Shown here piece by piece: positions 10,499-21,200 of a DNA stretch of 64,000 nucleotides; position 1 is the stretch's first letter; each line of letters opens with the position of its first letter. The stretch comes from Mesorhabditis belari (lineage: Eukaryota; Nematoda; Chromadorea; Rhabditida; Rhabditidae). The translations under genes were made by a program, and so were the position numbers. The notes beneath the pieces are model-generated. The model saw only the letters and a list, made by a program, of their open reading frames with translations, made no database searches and was not told where the DNA came from. The DNA is taken from positions 248,001-312,000 of the forward strand of contig CAUEEP010000043.1 in assembly GCA_958450365.1 (NCBI GenBank). Reading direction: 5' to 3'.

Positions 10499-12114
10499 CA
10501 GTGGTGGAAAAAAGTATTGGCCGCTCATGACAGAACAAGTTTATTGTCATTTTTTTCTTATATAGATTAATCATTTCGTTGTGTCCTGTTACCATTTTTT
10601 AGAGGACTTGTAGAAACATTGAATGAAATTTCTCCTTTTGCAAACTTTAGATTATTTAAAAAATTTTTGGAACACAAGAAAAAACTTTTTGAACTTCAGA
10701 AAAAACTTGCGATTTTTGGGTGGAAAAAAGTATTGACCGCTCTAGTTTTTAATGTTAATTTTTGCTTTTCTTCGATTCTTTGAAGCAGTTTTTAATTTAT
10801 TATTTCAGGTGATTTCTCACAAACGAAATATTGGCACTTCGATCAGAGAGATCAGAGAGAGCTTTATCCGTGTCCGAGAAAAGAGAGTCAATCTCGCAAT
10901 AATCGAGGATGTGTTTCACGTCTCAAAAAGGACAGTCTGACGACTTTGCGAAAGGCAACGCGAGGAGGGAAATGCGTACAAGAAGACCAGGAGTAGACGC
11001 CCACGCAGAACAATGGCTAAACAGGACTAAACCTAGTACAAACATCACTTTTCCTCTCCCACTCGCACGGCTGTTAATGGAAGATCGTTCTTGAAAGACG
11101 AGTTTGGAGTTGATGTTACTGTTCGAACAGTCCGAAATCATCTCAAAACACGCGGATTGTTCCCACGATGGCCAGCGCGAAAGCCCTTGATGTCTCACAA
11201 ATCTCGGCGTCTTCGTTTACAGTTAGCATTGGAGCATCAACACTGGAAAGTCGAGACTTGGCGAAATGTAATTCGGAGTGATGAAGTCAAGTTCGAGCTA
11301 TTCAACCCAAACGGTTATTTTATGATCAAGAGGTCACCGGGAGCACGATATAAGTTGAAGTATATTCAACCGACAGTCAAATTTGGCGGAGGTGGGATAA
11401 TGTGCTGGGATGCTTTTCTGGACAATTGAAGCCAGGACAGTTTCCTCTCGTTCGTATCGATGGAACAATAGATGCGGTCAAATACGCGAATAGACTTCAG
11501 TCATCGATGCTCTCACATGCTCGAACAACGATGGGTCCAGCCCGGCTATTCATGCAGGACAACGACCCCAAACATAAAAGTGGATTGATGATGGGACGTC
11601 ATGTCAAGATTTCCGCAGACCGTTTTGTCTGTCTTCGCTTCAACAATGTGTATCTTCTTGATACGCCGCCATATTCACCTGATTGTATTCCAATCGAACA
11701 CTTGTGGGCTCATGTAAAACGAGAACTGAAGGGATTTCGGGTGTCTTCGAGAGGTGAGCTTTGGGACAAGCTTCAAGAAATTTGGAAATCAATATCGCCG
11801 CGGTTTCTTGATAAATTGGTATGCCAGAAAGGATGGCGGCAATCATTAAGGCTGAAGGAGGGCCGACTAAATACTGAAATCTATTGTTTTATTTGTGCGG
11901 TCAATACTTTTTCCACCCAAAAATCAAAAGTTTTTTCTTGTGTTCCAAAACTTTTCAAATAATCTAAAGTTTGCAAAAGGAGAAATTTCATTCAATGGTT
12001 CTACAAGCACTCTAACAAATGGTAACAGGACACAACAAAATGATTAATCTATATAAGAAAAAATTACAATAAACTTTTTCTGTCATGAGCGGCCAATACT
12101 TTTTCTCACCACTG
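10499..12114 (+). mobile_element. Tc1-like transposon with long inverted repeats and TA duplication
   Basis: It starts CAGTGGTGGAAAAAAGTATT after a TA at 10497-10498 and ends in the complement before a TA at 12115-12116. The inverted repeats are about 230-240 bp long, and their inner ends carry a second copy of the terminal motif (GTGGAAAAAAGTATTGACCG at about 10720). The interior carries a frame-shifted transposase on plus. The element ends about 150 bp before the end of the giant minus-strand gene. Confidence 0.92.
10810..11877 (+). pseudogene. Tc1-like transposase (DD34E), frame-shifted
   Basis: Order of parts: HTH region (SIREIRESFIRVREKRVN, VSKRTV), second HTH (VRTVRNHLKTRGLFPRWPAR), first Asp in VIRSDEVKFELF, a GGGGIMCW block, second Asp in FMQDNDPKHKSGLMMGR, final Glu in SPDCIPIEHLWAHVKREL, C-terminus MPERMAAIIKAEGGPTKY plus stop at 11875-11877. 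The three catalytic residues are kept. Frame changes occur near 10940, near 11095, at about 11410 (a base appears to be missing in the Trp-Gly-Cys-Phe block) and near 11820. The copy is dead as read but its ends look intact, so it could be moved by an enzyme supplied elsewhere. Confidence 0.85.
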
Positions 12115-12267
12115 TATTAATTTTTATAGTTTTTCTCTTTCTTAGCAAAATTTTCTTTTCTATTAATTACATAGTTAAATAAAATAAATAGTTGTTAAAG
12201 CGTTAAATAAAAATTGTTGAATAAACTTACTGAACCAAAAACGCTGTAAAAAAAACGTACATTGATC

Positions 12268-15200
12268 TCACAGACTCACTGACGTCGAGGCTGAAATTTT
12301 TCGAAAATTATGGAAGCTTGCCAAAGATGTTACCAGAATTCCAATAAATGAGTTCCTTCTCGGCGGCCCATCTTTCCTTGTCGGCCTCGCATTTCCGGTC
12401 TTTGTCCAATCCACATCAACGACTCGGGCTTGCGTTGGTAGATTCTCATAGCTTCTCATGCCGGATCTCTGTCTTCCCGGAAGATTTGGGTTATCATCGA
12501 ATATGATATGGCCAGTGATATTTCTGAATTGTGCCGGTCCATTTGTCACACGGCACGTGTACCCGATGTGTGGGTGTGGTGGCCCATTGTCTGGCACAAT
12601 CGGATTGTCCACGTTGTACTCAAGTCTCAGTCGCATCTCACAAGTCTCTGTCCCTGATCGGTTGAGTTTTGGTCGAATCGTGATCCCGGGTTGACCCTCG
12701 GCTTCATAATATTCGAATTGAACCGGCACCCACACGCTTTCCTTGCCTTCTTGCTTTTTTTCAACATACTTTGTCGCCTTGAACTTTGTCTCGTCGAGTT
12801 GGATCGGTGTCTCGAGACCGGCATCGTTCATCGCTTTAATGACAGAGTCTCTCACATTGTCCACATCGATCTCTCGATTCCCGGAAGTTCCCCTCAACTC
12901 CTTATCATCCGTGTAACAATTCACCAAACGTTCTAGAAGTTTCACGGCCTTCACATGTGCGTCTTGCACTTGTTCTTGATTGGTTCTTGTCGTTGTACCA
13001 TTATTCCGTAAATCGACGTCTACTTTCTCTTTGAACTCCCATCTTTCTGTCCGTTCGATTTGGTTTGCGCCTTCACTATTTTGCCGGTTTCGTATCCCGC
13101 CATAGAGTCCCCTTCGGATCCCGAGCGCGTGTTGCCCGCTTCGGATCGTTTCCCCGATTTCGAGATCCGTCTCAACACGACGCGCAATTTGTTCTCTCAG
13201 CATTCGATTGTCCATGTCCAGTTCACTGATCTCACTCTTCAAAGCATTCAGAAGACAATCGTAATCACCACCAGACGATTCGTTCATTTGCGTGCCGTGT
13301 TGTAGAGGTGTGAAATGCTCCTGGTCAACTTGGAGCTCCACTTTGGTAACGTTTTCTGGATCACCACATTGTAGCGTGAAACTCGTTCCATCATTCCCTT
13401 TCACTTCTATCAGATATCCCTTCTTTGATCCATTCGCTTTCAAATGTGCATCGAGAACTCCAGCATATGCCTTCAGACTTTGCATATCCATATGACCGCC
13501 CTCTCGTAGAATGGCTGCGTACAGTTTTGGGTCTCGAACCCGTTTCTTCAAGTCATTCAATGTGCTGTGATATTTCTGATCGATCGATTTCCGGGTCTCT
13601 TCGTTGGCTTCAGACTCAATAGCTTCTTTCCTCTTCGCTTCATATTCTTTCTTCGTCTTCTCAAACTCTTGAGCGTGCTCGTAATTCTTGTACGACCGGT
13701 ACTGCTTCTTGATGTGTCTTCCCAAATAATTGACAAGATAGTTGGCCCCTGTTTGCAAGAGAGGCTCCACAAATTTCTTGCCAATTATTGTCCCAATCTG
13801 TTCGTTCATCTGATCGTTCATGAAATCCAACGACGATTTTTTGAAATTCTCTCTTTCTTCACGATCATTGTTGACCGGTTGGCTGTTCAGCATTTCCGAG
13901 CATCCGAGAAGACTATTGTTGACCCGATCGAGCAGCTGATCCACCAGTGTTCCCAGTTCATAGAGATTCTTCGCTATCGATACGTAATCTGCCAACTTCA
14001 AAACCAAAGTTGCAATGTACGAGAAACTATACGGAGTAGAACTTTGCCTGTTCATCGATCCGAGACCATCGCCGATTTGCCTCGATACATGGACTCCGTA
14101 TCTGAGAAATGCTTCCGAAGTGGTCTCGTTAAATGCTCTCTCTGATAGTGCACTCCTCAAATGGCTCTCGAACAATTCCTTACTCTTTCTCGCCCCTAGA
14201 TGAGCATACAATTTATCGATTGTTTGTGAGATTTTGTGCTTCTTTGCCGATTCTCTGATTTGTTGGTAAAACGACGCGGCGAAACCGACACAAAGCTCTC
14301 TCAAGTGATTGTCGACCAGAGCCGCCACTGCTTGACTCGTCACCCCTAACGCCACCCCCTTGATCGCGTGCAGAGCAAAATCTTTTAGCACCGTGTTTCG
14401 CACAGTTGACCAGCCGACCTCTTTGATCAGTTCCTTTCCCGCTTTACTTGCCACTTCTTTCCCAGCCGATTTCAATCCTTGTTGTGCAAACTTGGCCCCG
14501 TACCGCGACACTTGGGCTCCACGAGCGAAAAAGGCTCCGATTCCACAAGTGACCACTGTAAACATGATGCTCTCCTTCTTGTGCTGCCAATAAGCCGACC
14601 AGCTGAAGTAGCCGGATCTCATCGCAGAAACGGCAAAGATTAGATCACCGACTCCCTCGCTGATGAACCCTACACCAACATGGCTCATCAGACCGACCGT
14701 GAACAATTGAATGGCTATTCCGATGGCTATCTGAACGAGTCCCATCACGACCGTCAATGTCGTGTAGAAGATCATCTTCCATGTGTACGGCTGCTCTTTG
14801 AAGCGAATGATGTCGTTCAATCCGTTCAACATGAAGATATTTATTTCTTCCATGGCTGCCGGCGCCCTCGATCCGAGAGCGTCGTAGAGTTCTTGTAAAT
14901 AGGGTTCTGGACAATCCAAAGTGATGATCAACCCCTTTAGATGATCGATGATTCCAGCAATTTCCTGTTTTGTTGTTTCCTTTCGGAGAAGCATTTGCCC
15001 TCTTAGACAATTCTGAAGTCGATTGTTCGTTGTCTCATAATCTCCTCCGTAGATCGTCACCTGTTTGTCGGTGATCGTGTACGTGGAGCTGAAAACTGCC
15101 TCGGTCAAGTGGCCTTTCTCCCTGAGTAGATTCCAGGCTTTATTAACTGTCAGACCTGGAACTTCTTGTCTCATGATCTCAATCAAAGTTTCTCGTGAGA

Positions 15201-18200
15201 AATATTCTGGGTATTGGGCCTCGAGAATCCTTGAAACGGAATCCCATGATCCAACAGTTACAGGAGCAATAGCCGCAGCATCAACCAGATCCCAGAGCAA
15301 TTGTTGATGCGGCTTATGGAGCATTGGAATGTTTATCGAGCCATCTTTTTGCCTTGTCATTCTGTTGAAAGCCAATCGATATGCAAAACTCCTTGCGAGC
15401 AAAGCATCAACCGCGTCATAATACAAACGAAAATTCAATGGCAAATTGTAATCATTCAGATCAGCGACCCGGAGGCGATAATCAGTTCCCTCTTTCTTGA
15501 GAACTTTCGATTTGACGAGTTCCTGAAGAACAGCTGAAGCTATTTCTATTCTGATGTGCTCACCACTAAAGTCCTCGATTCTTAGTTTATCGAAGGATTT
15601 GAAAGCAAAATCTTTGCTACTTTCTCCTCTTTCAGCCACGTCTAATTCCACGATCAATCCCTTTTGAAAGAAAGTTTCATAGCGAACCTTTTGAATCAAT
15701 CTCATGAAAGCCTCTTTTTCGAAGACTTTGCTTGTCTCGAGCATCTCATTTAATGGCTCTGGAGTCTTCAAAACGAGACCACTGATCTCTTCTTTGAACT
15801 CCCTTATTTCCCTTGAGTTACCAATAAAATCTTTATCTGAAATGAGCAATGGATATTCTCGGAAGAATCTCTCCTTGTCCACCCCCACAAAGGTTTTCGG
15901 TTTTATTAACCATCCGTTACTCAACAGCTCATCCCAAAAGTCGTCCCGATTGGGCAGAGGAATGCATTCACGCAAAGCTTTCTCGATCTGAATAGCATTT
16001 CCTTGATAACCCTTTTGCAAAAATGTTGTAAGCGTTTCCAAAGGAATCCCGAATTCTCGGGCAACTCTTTCTATCTCTTTCAGGTCATCCGGCTTCGAGG
16101 TCTTCATCGGGAGTAGAACTTTTTTTCCAAAGAACAAATCGTACAACGTTGAGCTCATCTCTTCGTTGATGATTCCCTTGTAGAAAGACTCCGAACTAAC
16201 AGCCGATCCGATTGCCTCATCAATCGCTGCGATAAACTGGCCATAGATGCCAACGATGCCCTGCTTTTGCTCTTCATAAGAAGTGATCTGAATGATTCCG
16301 ACGGACTCGAAGTTCTCCTTCATCTTGGTCACAATTGCTGAGTATTGCAATTGGGAATCGGAAAGCTTTTCGAACATTTTCTTGGCTATCTCCAATTCGT
16401 CAACAACTCTGCTCGATTCGCTTCGATTGAATTCCCAACTGAAACACTTTCCGATTGCATAGGCTTTATAGTAGTGGGCTGCCTCGGAGAATTGGGGCTC
16501 AAAGTTAATCACATGATTCAAAACATCGATTGCATCATCGTAGCTCTCCTGCTCAATGTGCTTCTTTGCAAGTCGGACCAAATGTGGCATCAATATGAAC
16601 GTTCTCTTCGTCGGGAATTCCCTGGCTTGTTCTACGAAAAGCGCCAACTGTTTCTTGTATGATTCCTCATTTCCATCGTTGTTAATGATCTGCTTCCACC
16701 TGTCCAACCACAACGCCCATTGATCAATGAGGTTCTCCAAGAGGTTCACTTTATAGACGGAACCCATTTGGAACTTACCAGCCTGTGTCTGATAGAGCTT
16801 GTTGAACTCTTCGAAGCAGTACTCCTCAGCAAGAATCCGCTTCTCATAGTGCTCCTTGATTTCAGCGATCCGTTTCAATTCATCGCTATCCCTCTCCACT
16901 TTGGTTGCCACGATTTGATGATCAGTGGTGGGCATGTTGGTGTCATCTTTCAAGATCACTAGTCTCCCACTTCCTGGATCGCCCGACCTGGCTGCCCTTC
17001 CAAAGGCTTGCTCTTCAACGCGTTTATTTGATGGTAGATATGTTAGACAGATGTGCAGACCACCCGCATCTCTCAGAGCATCTGAAATCTTGATATCCGT
17101 GCCCCTTCCAGCCAAATTTGTAGCCACAATAACTTGTCCAGTCAATAAAGACCGATCTGCAACGGTGAACTTCTCGTGTTCCCTTCTGTATGCAAAAATA
17201 TTATTTAATCCTTGCGCTGTCAGGCTCTTCTCAACGAAGTTCACACCCTCAACCGTCTCACAGATCACCAAAACGGAGCGTTGATGTGAAAAAGTGCAAA
17301 CGTCTTCGTATATCCGCTTAATCCATTCTTCTTCACCCCCACATATTATCGGCGTCTCCTCATAGAACTTCTTTCCACAAGCCGTTGGAATGGTCACATA
17401 ATCAACGTCGTGAATCTGCTTCAAGAGATCCATTTCATGCACAGACCCAAGAGTGCCGGTCAACCCAAAGAGGTTCTTATATCTCTTGAAATAACTGACA
17501 TTCGAGATAAAGATTGCTTTCAGACTCATCAGCGACATTCGACAACCGTGTTTCAGCTGCAAGAATTGATGCAAACACTCCTCCCATTGAGAACTCGCCT
17601 GATCGGTACCCGTGTCTCGATCGAGTATCGTGATATTTGCATGCAAATCGTGCTTCACTCCGGTTCTGTCAATATCCACAACATAATCATTCCCAGCCAT
17701 CATATAGAGAGCCGTTTTTGCGTTCTCAATCCATTTAGACAAATGAGCCTCAACGAAATCGATCAAGAAATTGGGCACAACGGCCATACATTGTTTTCTG
17801 ATTGTCTCGTTTAACAAAAAGACCAAACGAATTCTGGTGGCCTGATCGATCGACTTGATCTTGTTGACCTCTTGCTTAATTCTCTCTTCAATCAAAAGAC
17901 GACCCTTTTCATCGATGATCTTCTCTTGTAGCATCTCATTCCATAGTTGATAACAGTTAACGGTCGTTTCTTCGGTTGACAATCGTTTTAGATCATCTCT
18001 CGTAACCCGTTTGTACATATTATCGATGACATTCTGTCGTAAATGCTCTGTATCCATTGCCAAGTCGTAATCCTTCTGATTCTTCACCGGTCGGTTCACA
18101 AGTTGCCAAATGTAAAGCAGAACCGATTCGAGTTTGTCGAAACCGGCGATTTGATGGCTCAAGTAGAGCACATTGTTGCCCTTATCCAACAACATACTGT

Positions 18201-21200
18201 CAACTTCATCCACAATGACGCTCTCGAATTGACGAGCCCCCAGAATGTTTTTCCCATAGAAGCGATCGAGTAGGAAGTCTCTTTGGAAGTTTGTGATCTC
18301 TCCATACACGATACTGCTCGTCTGATAGACATCCGTTCGTTCTTGCAATGACTCGCTACAATTGTGGTTGACAGTCAGATTGAACATCTCGTACAGCTCT
18401 CGATTCATTTCGGCATCTCGTCTCGCGAGAACCGATGAACTCGTGATCACGTCAACCTTTTCACCACGAAGCGCCCGAATGATGGCCAATGAGGCGACGA
18501 TCAGAGACTTCCCTTCACCCGTTGACACTTGCTCGAGTACCCGGGATTTTCCCTCTGATAAACAGAACAAGAGGATCGCGATCTTTTGCGTGTCTCGTAG
18601 CACAAAGCCCTCTTTGAGGTGAATCGCTTGAATCACAACAGCCAACAATTCGGCCATGGACGAATTTGTTAAATCCGCGTAGAGATTCGAGAAGAAGCCA
18701 CGACTCTGATGCTTTCTTGTCCACTCTTGGATCTCCTCTTTGGAATGGGGCATCTCTTTCTTGAACGAATCGACTTTTCGAGTCATTTTTTTCAACATTG
18801 GCAAAAGTGTGGCTATTGATTTCGATGTTCTGTTGTTGTTCTCAATGATCTCAATCAATCTGTCCAATTTGCGAAGACTCTGATTATCAATATCAAGCTT
18901 TTTTGACCATCGATCAACCGGCTGAGCACTTAGAATCTTCAGGAATTTCTCGGTCAGAAACACTTTCTCACTGTAAAGTGCCTCGAAAATTTGCAGAACA
19001 ATTTTAGAGGTGATTTGGTCCTTCTTCTCGGCAAATACGCTCAATAGTTTATTAATCGAGTCTTCTTTGTAGAGAATTTCGATCGATGTCAAGTAATGGA
19101 GTGTCCTTTGGAGAAGGTCGTCACTTTTGCCCCATTTTGTGATCTCCTGCAGCTTCACCGCCCAGTAATTGATTTTCAGGACAAAGGGCCATTGCTTGAG
19201 TTCCAAACCAATCAGGTTTATCGATGGGGTCGCTATTTGTAAGAGATGGACCAAGTTCTCGAAATCCTCAAAAGAAAACGTATTTGGTGCCAGAGAAGAC
19301 AATTGCTCCAATAGATGAAAGATGATTCGTTTGTCGCTCAAGCTCCGGAACTTCGAAACAATCCCCGAATGCATCGAACGCTCAAAAAAGTTCTCAATCA
19401 CCAAAACTCCACATTCAACTAGCCATGATCTTTGGCTTGATGCAACAATTATCCATAGAAAGAGATCGACAAAGTTTCTTGAGGCTCGACTTATTTCAAG
19501 AACCGTGTTAATGAAGAGACTCATCTCTTCTTCTGCTAACAGACAACCCTCACATTGAAAGCGATCGGCGAGAGCGTGAAGAATTCGATTTGTCCCAATA
19601 TACGGCTCGGTGATGAAGTTGAGTCGCTTCCAAATTGAGGTATTATTCCTCAAACAGCTCTTGATCCGTGCTAAGGCTTTTTCTGGACTCTCGAGCTTCT
19701 CAAAAGGCTTCGGATTCTCGGTTCCAAGTTGAAGAAAGTGCTTTCTCTTGAAATATTGATTCACCTCGACCGGTGTTGTGAAATGGAAAAGAGAACCGAG
19801 AATCGAATCGTAGATGATTGACTTCTGAAGCCTCTCTTGCTCCAGTCTTAGCATCGAAGCATTAACTTTCAGCTCAAATAATTCCTCGTCTCTCCCGATG
19901 GTCACCTTTAGAACCTTTTTGGCCTTTTGGTTGAAAATATCAGTCAAAACCATCTTATCATTTCCATCGTTAACAAAAAACTGAACTTGAACCTCTTGTA
20001 ACTGTGCAATTAGTTCAATATGACATGTCGAGGTTAAAGAAGGCTTCTCTTGCAAATGTTTCCCGAGTTTTTTCATCACTTCTTGATTGGCCACAGCTGT
20101 TTCGTCGAGTTTTTTGAGTGACTCTTCGAATACGATCAAATCTCTCTTCTTCTTGGAATACCAAAAATTGTAGCCATCTTTCAGGTCGGAGATGGTAGTG
20201 TTTGGCTTCTCCTCCTTGCCTTGCCAGAACTTTTTTATCAAGTTTCCATACCATTTCGTGTCATCTTTCTTGATCTCTAAGATCTCGAAAACGAACTCTC
20301 GAAGAACTCTTTGAGTCCCGGACTTTGAATTTTTCTGCAATTCTTGGAAAGCCTTCGGGAGATCTAATCCCTTATTGAAAAAGGAGAAAAACTGTTGCAT
20401 ATTACTAGCTTCTTTGTCCGCATTGAAGACAGCGATGAAACGCTGGAAATCTTCAGACCACGACTCTTTTGGGCACTTTTGAAGGAAATGATCCTCATCT
20501 TTGATTGAACATTGAGTTTCATGGCAAACTGTTTGCATCTCCTCTTGACTCAACTCCAACCTTTCGGCCATTTTGTACAGCACAATCAGAAACAAGTCTC
20601 TATTCTCGAAAGGTCGGTGTGAGCTCCCGATCTCGTGGAGAGCAATATCTTGGCGCTTCTTTATTGGCTCATGAAACTCGATTTGTCTGGTGATACTCAT
20701 CGAGGCTCTCACTTGGTTCTTGTGCTGCTCTAGACTCGATCCAACAAGCAGTTCAGAGTTTTCTTTGTGACTCTTCTGGAGGGCATTCATAAGCTTTTGA
20801 GCCGTGGCAAATACATCACTCTCGTGTCTTTGAAGCTCATTGATGTGCACATTCGACTTTCTCACAGCCATCACCTGATTCCGGACTTTGGCTCTTCTCT
20901 CTTGACCTCGACTCGTCTCCCGTTCAATCGGATTCGGCAACGAAGTCCCCTGTATCTCAACCCAATGTGCCAAGTTTTGGTCTCGACGATACGGACACAC
21001 GTGTCTCCACTCTTGCCTATCGTAAAATGGGACTATCTCCAGCTTCATATCATGATTCCCTCCTTTATAGACTGGCTCTGAGCCCGTTGAGTCCTCTGTC
21101 CATCCCACATCCCAGCCATTCTTTTGTGGTTGCCCATTTTTGCCTCGTTTCCCGTTTTCACCGTTCTTCCCGGGCAACCCACTATCCTCTTGTCCGTTGA

